A stretch of DNA of 64,000 nt from NCBI RefSeq assembly GCF_005222675.1, contig NZ_STGE01000029.1:1-64000 (forward strand). The letters run 5' to 3'. The notes under the pieces were generated by a model. The model searched no databases, was not told the origin of the DNA, and saw only the letters and a program-made list of their open reading frames with translations. The translations under genes were made by a program, and so were the position numbers. Below, one piece after another: positions 42,201 through 51,108 of this stretch (within the stretch, counting starts at the first letter, position 1; every line of letters begins with the position of its first letter). The stretch comes from Mycolicibacterium sp. CR10 (GTDB taxonomy: Bacteria; Actinomycetota; Actinomycetes; Mycobacteriales; Mycobacteriaceae).

Positions 42201-43468
42201 GAACCACCTCCGTTGGGGGGCAACATCATTCCGGACAGGCCCGTGGCCGGGTCGGTGGCTTCGGCGGCCAGGGGCTGCTGAGGTGCGGGCGGCATGAAGC
42301 CGGGCCGCATCCAATCCTCGCTGTAGGTGATCTCGTTGGGCCGGGCCTGGGCTCCGACGAGGAGGTTCTCTCCGATCGGGGGAAAGTTGTACTGCCGGTT
42401 CTTGACGATGGGCGCCAGGTACTGGGCACACAGCTTGGCCGACTGCTCGGCATTGCTTCGCGACGCCGCCTGGATCGCACCGCAGATGAAGCTGATCGGG
42501 TTGGCGAAGTTGTTCACCGCCAACGCTCCTGTCAGCGATCCATTGGCGGGCTCGAAAATGTTGTAGAAGTTCGCCACCGTTCCGGGAGCGATGTGCAGTG
42601 TCTGCTTCAGATCGTCGAGACTGGCGACCAGCACCTCGCTGATCGATGCCAGCGTGTCGGTCGCGGTCCCGATCTGTTCCCGGTTGTCGTCCGCGAAGCT
42701 CTTGACGTCACCGATGACGCCGCCCAGATCCTCCACTGTCCGCGCCACCTTCTGCGGGTCCTCGGCGACCAACGACGTCACCGACGCCATGTTCTTGTTG
42801 AGTTGCTCGAGTAGGTCGGCGCTGTCGTGAAGGGCGGACACCAGTGTCGACAGATTGGTGAACGTCGCGAAGATGTCATTGCTGTGATCACCGAGCGTCC
42901 CCAAAGCCTGCGACAGAGTGGTGACTGTCTCGCGAATGCCCGCACCCTGCCCGCGCAGGTTGTCGGCGGCGGAGTTGATGAACGCCCCGAGAGTGCTCAC
43001 TCCGTCCGGGCCCGCCGGCTGCAGCAGCTTTGTCAAGCGCTGCAGTTGAACTCGCACGTCGTCCCACTCGACGGGGACGGCGGTGCGTTCCCGCGGGATC
43101 ACCGTCTGCGTGGGCATGACGGGTCCACCGGTGTAGGCGGGGGTCAGCTGGATCGCCCGGCCTGTTACGAGTTGGGGCGACAGGATCACCGCCTTGGCCT
43201 CCGCGGGGATCGGGTACTGCGGGTCCACCCAGAACGTCACTTTGGCGCGGGTCGGCTGCGGTTCGATACTGTCTACCCGCCCCACGGGCACACCGAGGAT
43301 CCGCACGTCGTCACCGGCGAACAGCCCGTTGCTGTTCTCGAAATAGGCTGTCACCCAAATTCTTCCGGACTGGTCGGTGTTGCGCACGATGACGACCAGC
43401 CCGGCGGCGAGGGTCGATACCAGGATCGCCGCCAGCACCCGACGGGATCGGCGCAGTACACGGATCAC
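42197..43468 (-). CDS. mceD: Mce protein, D position
   Basis: A 423-aa Mce subunit with an N-terminal membrane segment (R-R-V-L-A-A-I-L-V-S-T-L-A-A-G), the MCE domain (G-L-F-A-G-D-D-V-R-I-L-G-V-P-V-G-R-V), helical needle region and a Pro/Ala-rich tail. GTG start overlapping the mceC stop by 4 nt, and it overlaps mceE in the same way. The two Cys near residues 325-345 are typical of the D position. Confidence 0.9.
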   Translation of the reverse strand: MIRVLRRSRRVLAAILVSTLAAGLVVIVRNTDQSGRIWVTAYFENSNGLFAGDDVRILGVPVGRVDSIEPQPTRAKVTFWVDPQYPIPAEAKAVILSPQLVTGRAIQLTPAYTGGPVMPTQTVIPRERTAVPVEWDDVRVQLQRLTKLLQPAGPDGVSTLGAFINSAADNLRGQGAGIRETVTTLSQALGTLGDHSNDIFATFTNLSTLVSALHDSADLLEQLNKNMASVTSLVAEDPQKVARTVEDLGGVIGDVKSFADDNREQIGTATDTLASISEVLVASLDDLKQTLHIAPGTVANFYNIFEPANGSLTGALAVNNFANPISFICGAIQAASRSNAEQSAKLCAQYLAPIVKNRQYNFPPIGENLLVGAQARPNEITYSEDWMRPGFMPPAPQQPLAAEATDPATGLSGMMLPPNGGGS

Positions 43469-44697
43469 GGCTGGCCGTCCGGTTGCAGCGCGGGCGGCCC
43501 CGGCGGCGGACCGCCGGGCGGTGGCGCGGGCAGTGGCTCCCGATACGGATAACGGGGATCGCCGGGATTTCCGGTGATGGCGTCCGGCAGGTTGAGGTGG
43601 GGTTCGCCGCCCTGGCCCGTGCGCGGGTACGGCACCGGCAACGCCGGTGTGCCCTGCTGGCCGGTCTGCGGGTCGGTCAACTCCGACGGAGCCAGTACAT
43701 TCGGATCCAGTCCCAGGTCGGAGAACGCGGCGTCGACGAACGGCTGCACGAACTGCCCCGGCAGCAGGTTGGCCACGTAGGCCTTGAAGAACGGCCCGGA
43801 CGACAGCGACTCCCCCAGCGACATCGCGTACTTGTTGAGCAGTTTGACGGCCTGCTGCAGCCGTTCCTTGCGGTTGTCCACGATCGCCAGCACCCCGTTG
43901 AGCTTGTCCAGCGCCGGCCTCAGCTGCTGACGGTTCTCGGCGATGAAGGCCTTCAACTGCCGGGAAGCTGCCGAGATGCTGGTCCAGATCTGATCGACGG
44001 CATCGCTCTGGGTGCGAAGCTGCACCAGCAGCGCGTTCGTGTCGGCGATCATGCGGGCGATCTGATCGCTGCGGTTGGCGAGGACTCCGGTTGCTTCGGC
44101 GGCGTTGTCGAGCAGATTGCGCAGCTGTGCGTCTCGTTCGTTGAGCGTCTGGGCGAAGCGCGACACACCCTGCACTGCATTCCTGAGTTCCTCTGGGGTG
44201 TCGGCGAACGTCTCTGACAGCGTCGACAACGACTCGGAGAGTTGGTCGGTGTCCAACCCGCTGATGGTGTCTGCGAGATCGCCCAGCGCGTCGGGCAATT
44301 GGTAGGGCGACGCCGTGCGGTCGATCGGAATGGCACCGTCGAGTTGTCCCCCGCCGCGTGGCACGACGGCCAGCATCTTGGTACCGAGCAGGCTCTTGGT
44401 CTTGATCGCCGCCTCGGTCTCCTCGCCCATCCGGATGTTCTTGTCCACGCTGAAACGCACGAGCACAGCGTTCCCGGCCAGGTCGATGTCGGACACCCGG
44501 CCGGCCGGATACCCGGCGACCTCGACGGTGGCGCCGGTGAAAAGGCCGCCCGCATCAGCGAAGTAGGCGGAGTAGGTCCTCACCTGATTCACGAGGGGAA
44601 GATTCTGGTACTGGAGCGCGCCGATCACGAGCACGGATACCACCGCGACGCCGATCGTCCCGAGCACCAAGGGGTTGCGTTCAGAAAATGACTTCAT
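43465..44697 (-). CDS. mceC: Mce protein, C position
   Basis: A 410-aa Mce subunit. N-terminal membrane anchor (L-V-L-G-T-I-G-V-A-V-V-S-V-L-V-I-G), MCE domain with G-L-F-T-G-A-T-V-E-V-A-G-Y-P-A-G-R-V, helical region and an extended Pro/Gly-rich C terminus (P-A-P-P-P-G-G-P-P-P-G-P-P), which is the known habit of the C position. ATG 44697 is chosen for the ATGA overlap with mceB. Confidence 0.9.
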   Translation of the reverse strand: MKSFSERNPLVLGTIGVAVVSVLVIGALQYQNLPLVNQVRTYSAYFADAGGLFTGATVEVAGYPAGRVSDIDLAGNAVLVRFSVDKNIRMGEETEAAIKTKSLLGTKMLAVVPRGGGQLDGAIPIDRTASPYQLPDALGDLADTISGLDTDQLSESLSTLSETFADTPEELRNAVQGVSRFAQTLNERDAQLRNLLDNAAEATGVLANRSDQIARMIADTNALLVQLRTQSDAVDQIWTSISAASRQLKAFIAENRQQLRPALDKLNGVLAIVDNRKERLQQAVKLLNKYAMSLGESLSSGPFFKAYVANLLPGQFVQPFVDAAFSDLGLDPNVLAPSELTDPQTGQQGTPALPVPYPRTGQGGEPHLNLPDAITGNPGDPRYPYREPLPAPPPGGPPPGPPALQPDGQP

Positions 44698-45722
44698 TTG
44701 GGGGCGCACCGCCCGGTGTCCTGTCCGGCGATCTTCACATACACCGGCTGGCCGCCCTTTCCGTTGACCTTCACGACGATCTCGCAGAGATAGAAGCTGA
44801 AGAAGTCGCCGTACATGCCTTGCCGGCCCAGAGCCCGGTACTTGTCGGGCAAGGTGTTGAGCAGGTTGTCGAGATAGGCGTGGTCGGCAACGGCGATCGC
44901 GGCGGCCCGGTCGGTCTCATGGACAAGCTTCGAAAACGGCGCCCGAGACTGGGACAGCAGATCGGCGATGGACGAAGCGGCTGCGTCGGTGTACGCCAAC
45001 GCATTCGAGAGATCCACCTTGCGTTCGGCGAGTCCCCGGACCAGTTCCGACAATGACGTCACCGCGGTGTCGAGGCGGTCAGTCTGGCTGCCCAGCGATC
45101 CGAGGACGACGTTGAGGTTGTCGACGACCTGTCCGATGAGCATGTCCCGGTCGGCCAGGGTGTTGGTGACCGCGGCGGCCTGCTGCAGAAACGACCCGAT
45201 GGTGGCGCCCTGCCCCTGAAGTGCCGAGATCAGCTGGCCGCTCAGCTCATTGACCTGACCGGGGTCGAGCGCACGGAACAGCGGCTTGAACCCCCCGATG
45301 ACGGAGTCGAGGTCCAGGGCAGGCTGTGTCCTGTTCACCGGTATCGTCGCGCCGGGTTGCAGGGTCGCGAGGTCGCCGGTTCCCTCCTCCAACGCCAGGT
45401 ACCTGCCACCGATCACGTTGTCGTAGCGGATCGCCGCCCGGGTTCCCTCGGTGAGCACCACCGTGTCGTCGGTGGTGAACTCGACCCGAACGGTCGCGTC
45501 GGGATTGAACGTGATCGCTTCGATCTTGCCGACCTCGACCCCGGCGATCCGGACCATGTCGGAACCGGTGAGACCCGAAACGTTGGTGAACTCGGCGAAG
45601 TAGTTTCTGCCGCCACCGAACCGGAACTGCGCGAACACCGTCACCAACGCGAAGGCCCCGAGGGCGCACACCGTCAGGAAGACTGCCAGGCGCCAGGCCG
45701 CGCCCCTGAAGTCGTCCTTCAT
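44694..45722 (-). CDS. mceB: Mce protein, B position
   Basis: A 342-aa Mce subunit with an N-terminal anchor (A-V-F-L-T-V-C-A-L-G-A-F-A-L-V), the MCE domain (M-V-R-I-A-G-V-E-V-G-K-I) and a helical region ending in a short Cys-containing tail (F-Y-L-C-E-I and G-R-C-A-P-K). The B subunit is usually the shortest, as here. It is 31 nt downstream of mceA and overlaps mceC. Confidence 0.9.
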   Translation of the reverse strand: MKDDFRGAAWRLAVFLTVCALGAFALVTVFAQFRFGGGRNYFAEFTNVSGLTGSDMVRIAGVEVGKIEAITFNPDATVRVEFTTDDTVVLTEGTRAAIRYDNVIGGRYLALEEGTGDLATLQPGATIPVNRTQPALDLDSVIGGFKPLFRALDPGQVNELSGQLISALQGQGATIGSFLQQAAAVTNTLADRDMLIGQVVDNLNVVLGSLGSQTDRLDTAVTSLSELVRGLAERKVDLSNALAYTDAAASSIADLLSQSRAPFSKLVHETDRAAAIAVADHAYLDNLLNTLPDKYRALGRQGMYGDFFSFYLCEIVVKVNGKGGQPVYVKIAGQDTGRCAPK

Positions 45723-45753
45723 GATGTCGTCTCCTGCGGTCGATGGTGTGAGG

Positions 45754-47016
45754 TCACGGAGTGGGCCACCCGGGTGGGCCGGGCGCAGGTCCCGGGAGGC
45801 ACTGTCTGATGCTCGGCGGCTCGGGGACCGCGCGCGTCACCGGCAGGTAATCGGCCCAACACGGATGGCCGACACCGGGATTGGGCCTGATATCGAGGCC
45901 GGTACCCCAGCCGGTGTTGGTGACGAGTTGGCGGACCGGGAAGTTCTTGGTGGCGTCCGGCAATGACCCGCAGCCCGGTTGTCCGCCCGGCCCACCCTTG
46001 GCGGCGACGACGGGCAGATTGGCGGGATACACGTAGGGGTCGTTTCCGAACAACAGACCGACATCGAGTTTGATCGAGCGTCCGTTCCCGCCGCCCCAGG
46101 CGTCGAACCCGCCGTTGTCGAGGAACCATGTCGCGCCCTGCAGCCAGCAGGTGTAGACGGGGCTGTATTTCGATAGCAGCCGGGTTGTCGATTCGAGCGT
46201 GCCCACCAGTCCGACGAGGCTGTCCTTGCTGGACCCGAGAAGCTGCGTGCCCGAACGGGCCAAGCCAATGGTGTTGAGCAGCAAGGTGTCCAACTCTGAG
46301 GAATGGTCGACCACCGTCGCGCTGGAGGTGCTCGCGCCGTCAAGGACGGTGATGATGTCGGCTGCGGCCGCGGCGTAGGTGTCGTTGAAGTTCTTGAAGG
46401 ACCGCCAGTCCTGCCGGATGGTGTCGTTGCGTTCGTTGAGCGCAGTGAGAACGACGTTCAGGTCCGTGGTGGCCTGCCCCATCCGCTCACCCTGGCCGCG
46501 GACACCGTCGGCGAGGGCGGTGAGCACCGCGTTGAGTTTCGACGGGTCGACCTTCTGCAGCAGATCGGACAGGTTGCCGAAGAGGGTGTTGACCTCGGTG
46601 CTGACATTCGTGGACTGCACCACCGCACCGGCGGCCAGCCGCTCCGGGCTGGGGTCGGCGGGGTACACCAGGTCGACGAACTTCGCCCCGAATGCCGTGG
46701 TGGCCTGGATCTGTGCCTCGACGTTTGCCGGGATGAACTGGATCTGATCGGGATCGATGGCCAGCTGCAGACTGGCCCGCCCGGAGCCTCCGGCGACGCT
46801 GGTGACCCGGCCGACCTCGACGCCGCGCAGCTTCACTTTCGCGCCGGTCTCCATCACCAACCCGGATCGGTTCGCCATCAGCGTGACCGGGATCGTGGAC
46901 CGGAACGTCCCGTTGTAGACGGTGGCGGTGACGAGCAGGAACGCGGCGATCACCGCGAGCAGCATGGCCGTCCACCACGCGTTGTGAAGGCGGGCTTCGC
47001 CCTGTCGCGGCTGCAC
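45754..47016 (-). CDS. mceA: Mce protein, A position
   Basis: A 420-aa Mce subunit. N-terminal anchor (M-L-L-A-V-I-A-A-F-L-L-V-T-A-T-V), MCE domain (A-K-V-K-L-R-G-V-E-V-G-R-V), long amphipathic helices and a C-terminal domain with three Cys. The GTG start follows the yrbEB stop by one base. It is the first of the six subunits of a lipid-importing tube. Which Mce class (Mce1-Mce4 or another) cannot be decided from the sequence alone. Confidence 0.9.
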   Translation of the reverse strand: MQPRQGEARLHNAWWTAMLLAVIAAFLLVTATVYNGTFRSTIPVTLMANRSGLVMETGAKVKLRGVEVGRVTSVAGGSGRASLQLAIDPDQIQFIPANVEAQIQATTAFGAKFVDLVYPADPSPERLAAGAVVQSTNVSTEVNTLFGNLSDLLQKVDPSKLNAVLTALADGVRGQGERMGQATTDLNVVLTALNERNDTIRQDWRSFKNFNDTYAAAAADIITVLDGASTSSATVVDHSSELDTLLLNTIGLARSGTQLLGSSKDSLVGLVGTLESTTRLLSKYSPVYTCWLQGATWFLDNGGFDAWGGGNGRSIKLDVGLLFGNDPYVYPANLPVVAAKGGPGGQPGCGSLPDATKNFPVRQLVTNTGWGTGLDIRPNPGVGHPCWADYLPVTRAVPEPPSIRQCLPGPAPGPPGWPTP

Positions 47017-47017
47017 G

Positions 47018-47872
47018 CTAACCGGCCAGGTTGAAGTTGCCGGTCTGGCCGTAGACGGCCAGCGAGATCATCACGATCTCCACGGCGGCCACCACCATCG
47101 ACGTGCGCACCGCGCGACCGACCGCTTCACCGACGCCCGCCGGACCACCGGCCGCGGTGAAGCCGTAGTAGGTGTGCACGAGCATGATCACCACCGTCAT
47201 CGCCAGGCACTGGAAGAACGACCAGATGAGGTCGGTCGGGCTCAGGAACGTGCCGAAGTAGTGGTCGTAGACACCGGACCCCTGCCCGTAGATGACCGTG
47301 GTGCCGAACCGGGCTGCGAAGAACGCCATCATCACGGCGATGCAGTACAGCGGGATCACCACGACGACGCCCGCGAGCACCCGCGTGGCCGCCAGGTAAG
47401 TCACGCTGCGGATGCCGATCACCTCGAGCGCGTCGATCTCCTCGTTGATCCGCATCGCGCCCAGCTGAGCGGTGGCCCCCGCACCGATCGTCGCCGACAG
47501 CGCTACCGACGTCGTACCGGGCACGATGAGCCGCACGTTGAAGAACGCCGAGGCGAATCCCGTCAGCGCCTCGAAACCGACCGACGCCAACTGGTTGTAT
47601 CCCTGGACCGCCACCAGAGCGCCGGTCGTCATCGTCAGGAAGCCGACGATCGCGACCGTCCCGCCCACCACCGCGAGCGCGCCGCTGCCCAGCCCCATCT
47701 GCGCGATCAACCGCAGCAACTCGGTGCGGTAGTGGACGACGGCGTCGGGAATGGCCGCCAGCGTCTCGGCGTAAAACCGCGCCTGGCCGCCGATACGGTT
47801 CCAGCCGGCGGCGAATCCTTCGGCGAAGTGGACCAGCCGGCCGGCCGGCCGGCTGGGTGCGCTGGCGCTCAT
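47018..47872 (-). CDS. yrbEB: MlaE/YrbE permease, B subunit
   Basis: A 284-aa integral membrane permease. The first 50 residues form the interface helix seen in mycobacterial YrbEB proteins, followed by five hydrophobic segments and the conserved coupling region (M-R-I-N-E-E-I-D-A-L-E-V-I-G-I) that contacts the MceG/MkL ATPase. Together with YrbEA it forms the inner-membrane heterodimer under the Mce tube. The ATPase gene is not in the window, as is normal in mycobacteria, where one shared copy serves several operons. Confidence 0.93.
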   Translation of the reverse strand: MSASAPSRPAGRLVHFAEGFAAGWNRIGGQARFYAETLAAIPDAVVHYRTELLRLIAQMGLGSGALAVVGGTVAIVGFLTMTTGALVAVQGYNQLASVGFEALTGFASAFFNVRLIVPGTTSVALSATIGAGATAQLGAMRINEEIDALEVIGIRSVTYLAATRVLAGVVVVIPLYCIAVMMAFFAARFGTTVIYGQGSGVYDHYFGTFLSPTDLIWSFFQCLAMTVVIMLVHTYYGFTAAGGPAGVGEAVGRAVRTSMVVAAVEIVMISLAVYGQTGNFNLAG

Positions 47873-47882
47873 CTGGTCACCG

Positions 47883-48656
47883 TCACGACACCGTGAACTG
47901 GATACCGACCGCGGTCACGATCACGTTGATCGCGAACAGCACCATGAACGTGAACACCACGGTCTCGTTGACCGCGTTGCCGACTCCGGCGGGACCACCG
48001 CCGACGTAGACACCCTTGTAGCAGGCGATCAGGCCCGCCGCGAGACCGAAAAGAGTTGCTTTGCAGAGCGATACGATGACGTCGCCGACGCCGGTGAGCA
48101 ACGTCATGCCCGAGATGAACGCACCCGCAGAGACGTTCTGGATGTATACGCAGAAGATGAACGCACCCGCGAGGCCGACGATGATCACCGATGCCGACAA
48201 CGCCAGGGCGACGGTGGTGGCCGCGAGAACGCGTGGAACGACCAGTGACTGAATCGGATTGATGCCCATCACCCGCAGCGCATCGAGTTCGTCGCGAATC
48301 GTGCGCGCTCCCAGGTCGGCGCACATCGCCGTCGCTCCGGCACCCGAGACCACCAGTACCGTGACAATCGGCCCGATCTGGTTGACGGTTCCGATCGCCG
48401 CGCCGGCACCCGAGAAGTCCGTCGCACCAAACTCATTCAGCAGGATGTTGAAGGTGAACACCAGAAGCACCGAATACGGCATTGTCAACATCAGCGCCGG
48501 CAGCACGGACACTCGAGCCACGAACCACGTCTGGATGACGTACTCGCGCCCCGCGAACGGCCGCCTGAACATCAACACGAAAGTGTCCAGCGCCATGGCG
48601 AAGAAGCCGCCTGCCGCGCGGAGCGGTTTCGTTGCCGCCGCGGTGGCCGTCACCAT
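47883..48656 (-). CDS. yrbEA: MlaE/YrbE permease, A subunit
   Basis: A 257-aa permease, the first gene of the operon. Five membrane segments and the coupling-helix motif I-R-D-E-L-D-A-L-R-V-M-G-I-N-P near residue 125. The C-terminal G-G-G-P-A-G-V-G-N-A-V motif is shared with YrbEB. The ATG at 48656 is followed at once by a possible GTG start. The gap to yrbEB is 10 nt. It is divergent from the tandem-TetR regulator 431 nt away. Confidence 0.92.
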   Translation of the reverse strand: MVTATAAATKPLRAAGGFFAMALDTFVLMFRRPFAGREYVIQTWFVARVSVLPALMLTMPYSVLLVFTFNILLNEFGATDFSGAGAAIGTVNQIGPIVTVLVVSGAGATAMCADLGARTIRDELDALRVMGINPIQSLVVPRVLAATTVALALSASVIIVGLAGAFIFCVYIQNVSAGAFISGMTLLTGVGDVIVSLCKATLFGLAAGLIACYKGVYVGGGPAGVGNAVNETVVFTFMVLFAINVIVTAVGIQFTVS

Positions 48657-49087
48657 GACGCGCCCCGCGGCGCAGTGGTGAGCAACGCGCCCCGCCGTCG
48701 CGCGAATGGCGCCCCGATGGACGACAGGCGCGGACCGCCGTCGGCCGATAAGGCGCGACTGCCGCGTCCAGAAGGGGGGCGGTCAGAGGTCCTACTCATG
48801 CCGCCCCTCCCGTCAGTCCGAAGTGGTCGATGCCACCGAGCGTACGCGGCGATGATTCATGATGTCTATAGCGAGTATGCAGTGTCAAGTACCACGTTGG
48901 CGTCAATATGCCTTGTGGAGATCATTTTGTGGCGACAGATGTATTTTGCCGATATCCTCAAACTGTGGCCACGAGGGGGGTGGAGACACATCAGATCGGC
49001 GGTGCCACGTGCCGGGTCGCGCAAGCGTCCAGCCCGGTACGTCTGGCAGGATCTGATTGTTCGATCGAGCAGGAAAGGGGGCGAAGC
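48657..49087. other. Intergenic region between yrbEA and the TetR gene
   Basis: A 431-nt divergent spacer. Its middle (48850-48970) is distinctly AT-richer than its surroundings, as expected for two promoters. A leftward promoter candidate is listed separately. I could not find a clear palindrome that would serve as the operator of the adjacent TetR-type regulator. Short frames are present but none is supported. Confidence 0.5.
48859..48888 (-). promoter_or_regulatory. Putative promoter of the yrbE-mce operon
   Basis: On the minus strand a consensus -35 TTGACA (48888-48883) is followed after 18 nt by CATCAT (48864-48859), a 4-of-6 match to a -10 box. It would give a leader of about 200 nt before yrbEA. 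The -35 is good; the -10 is weak. Confidence 0.3.
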
Positions 49088-50287
49088 GTGGTCGATACCG
49101 CCGGGGTCCCACTCGTCAAGCGCAGGCCCAAGGATCGCAAACAGCAGATCCTCGACCAGGCCGTGCGACTGTTCATCGAGCGTGGCTTTCATTCGGTGAA
49201 GCTGGAGGAGATCGCCGAGGCGTCCGGAGTCACCGCGCGAGCACTCTATCGCCACTACGACAACAAGCAGGCCCTGTTGGCCGCCGCCATCCGCACCGGC
49301 CAGGAGCAGTACCAGAGCGCGCGTCAGCTGGCCCAGGGCGAGGCAACGTCGACGCATCGGCCGCTGAGCGAGGAGCTACCCGATCTCATCACCGCGGCCG
49401 TGGCATCGCGCTCGCTGACGGTGCTGTGGCAACGCGAGGCGCGATACCTGGATGAGGCCGAGCGAACCGAGGTGCGCCGGCGCATCAACGCGATTGTGGC
49501 GGGCATGCACCAGGCCGTACAGCTGGAACTGCCGGACCTGGATCCTCAGCAGTCGGAGCTGCGGGCATGGGCGGTGTCGAGCACCATCACCAGCCTGGGC
49601 CGACACAACCTGACACTGCCGAAAGACGAACTGCACCAACTGTTGTTCACGGCCTGCATGGCTGCCGCACGCACCCCGCCGGTCCGCACGCTGGAACCGC
49701 TGGAGGACGCACCCGACGAACAAAGCGTGCTCTTCTCCCGACATGAGACGCTACTGGCCACGGGCGCACGACAGTTCCGTGCGCACGGCTATCCGGCCGT
49801 CAGCACGAGTGAGATCGGAAAGGGTGCAGGAATCGCGGGTCCCGGCCTGTACCGGTCGTTCTCGTCCAAACAGGCGATACTGGATGCACTCATCCGACGG
49901 CTCGACGACTGGTACACCCTCGAATGTATTCGCGCGCTTCGGACCGACGGGAGTACCACGGACTGCCTGCGCGTTCTGGTGCAGGGTCGCATCCGGATCA
50001 GCCTGGATTCCCCTGACCTGGTGTCGATCTCGGTCACTGAGCTGTCGTATGCCTCCACCGAGGTCCGAGACGCCTTCCTCCGCAACGAGAGCGATCGCGA
50101 AGCCTTGTGGATCGAGCTGATCCGCAAGCTGGTTCCGGAGACCACCGTCGCCGAGGCGCGGCTGCTGACCGTGGCCGCCATCAGTTTCATCGAGGATGTC
50201 GCCCGGACGTGGCATCTCACCCGTTTCGCCGGAGTGGCGGATGAGGTGACGGCCATCGCGCTGTCGATCCTGACGAGCAGGCGCTGA
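49088..50287 (+). CDS. Regulator with two TetR-type DNA-binding domains
   Basis: A 399-aa protein that contains two TetR N-terminal domains in one chain. The first (about residues 14-65) has I-L-D-Q-A-V-R-L-F-I-E-R-G-F and I-A-E-A-S-G-V-T-A-R-A-L-Y-R-H-Y; the second (about residues 213-265) has L-L-A-T-G-A-R-Q-F-R-A-H-G-Y and I-G-K-G-A-G-I-A-G-P-G-L-Y-R-S-F. Each is followed by its own helical ligand-binding region, so the chain is like two repressors fused. GTG 49088 is chosen for the AGGAAAGGGG upstream. It is divergent from yrbEA-mce and probably represses it, with an acyl-CoA or steroid-type intermediate as inducer. Confidence 0.88.
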   Translation: MVDTAGVPLVKRRPKDRKQQILDQAVRLFIERGFHSVKLEEIAEASGVTARALYRHYDNKQALLAAAIRTGQEQYQSARQLAQGEATSTHRPLSEELPDLITAAVASRSLTVLWQREARYLDEAERTEVRRRINAIVAGMHQAVQLELPDLDPQQSELRAWAVSSTITSLGRHNLTLPKDELHQLLFTACMAAARTPPVRTLEPLEDAPDEQSVLFSRHETLLATGARQFRAHGYPAVSTSEIGKGAGIAGPGLYRSFSSKQAILDALIRRLDDWYTLECIRALRTDGSTTDCLRVLVQGRIRISLDSPDLVSISVTELSYASTEVRDAFLRNESDREALWIELIRKLVPETTVAEARLLTVAAISFIEDVARTWHLTRFAGVADEVTAIALSILTSRR

Positions 50288-50300
50288 CCCACTTCGGGAC

Positions 50301-51071
50301 TCACCACAACGCGGCGACGGTGCCGCCGTCGGCGAGCTGAGCTGTTCCATTGATCATCGAGGCGTCGTCGGACAGCAGAAACGCCACGACGCCCGCCATC
50401 TCCTCAGGTCCGGCCATCCGGCCCTGCAGGCGGCCGATCATGGTGTTCGCCCCGCCTTCCCCGAGCGCCTCGTCGAACATCGTCATCGCGGTCTGCTGCA
50501 TCGGTGTGTCGACAAACGCGGGTAGGAGTGCGTTGGAACGTACGTTGGCCGAACGCAGTTCGGCGGCGGTGATGCGGCTGAGGTGGATGATCCCCGCTTT
50601 GGACATGCCGTAGGCGGCGGTGCCGCCTGCCGCGACGAGACCGCCCAACGACGACATGTTGACGATGGCACCGCCGCCCCGCTCGATCATCCTGGGCGCG
50701 GCGTGTTTGGTGCAGAGCCAGGCGCCGCGCAGATTGATCCTGATGACGCGGTCGAAATCCTCGACCGTGGTTTCGGTCAGGGGCGCGAAGTGCACGACGC
50801 CCGCGTTGGCGACGAGCTTGTCGAGCCCGCCGAAGGCGTTGACGCACCCTTCGACCATGCCGATCACCTGATCCTCGTCGCTGACATCGGCGGCGTGGGC
50901 CACGGCTCCGTTGCCGACCTTCGCGGCAGCGGAGTCGGCGGCGCCGGCGTCGATGTCGGCGCACAACACCTTGCAGCCTTCTGCGGCCAGCCGCTGGGCG
51001 ATCGCCAGCCCGATGCCGGCGCCGGCCCCTGTCACGATGGCCACCTTGTCGACAAGATCGGGATGCGTCAT
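50301..51071 (-). CDS. Short-chain dehydrogenase/reductase
   Basis: A 256-aa classical SDR: T-G-A-G-A-G-I-G for NAD(P), N-A-G-V in strand 4, active-site Ser in N-M-S-S-L-G and Y-G-M-S-K with catalytic Tyr and Lys. It would oxidise or reduce a hydroxyl/keto group of the substrate handled by the cluster, for instance a hydroxyacyl-CoA or ring alcohol. ATG 51071 is chosen for AAAGGTGA upstream. Last gene of the leftward redox operon. Confidence 0.9.
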   Translation of the reverse strand: MTHPDLVDKVAIVTGAGAGIGLAIAQRLAAEGCKVLCADIDAGAADSAAAKVGNGAVAHAADVSDEDQVIGMVEGCVNAFGGLDKLVANAGVVHFAPLTETTVEDFDRVIRINLRGAWLCTKHAAPRMIERGGGAIVNMSSLGGLVAAGGTAAYGMSKAGIIHLSRITAAELRSANVRSNALLPAFVDTPMQQTAMTMFDEALGEGGANTMIGRLQGRMAGPEEMAGVVAFLLSDDASMINGTAQLADGGTVAALW

Positions 51072-51108
51072 CGAGTCACCTTTGTGTTGCGTTGCACCAT
51101 AACAGTTC

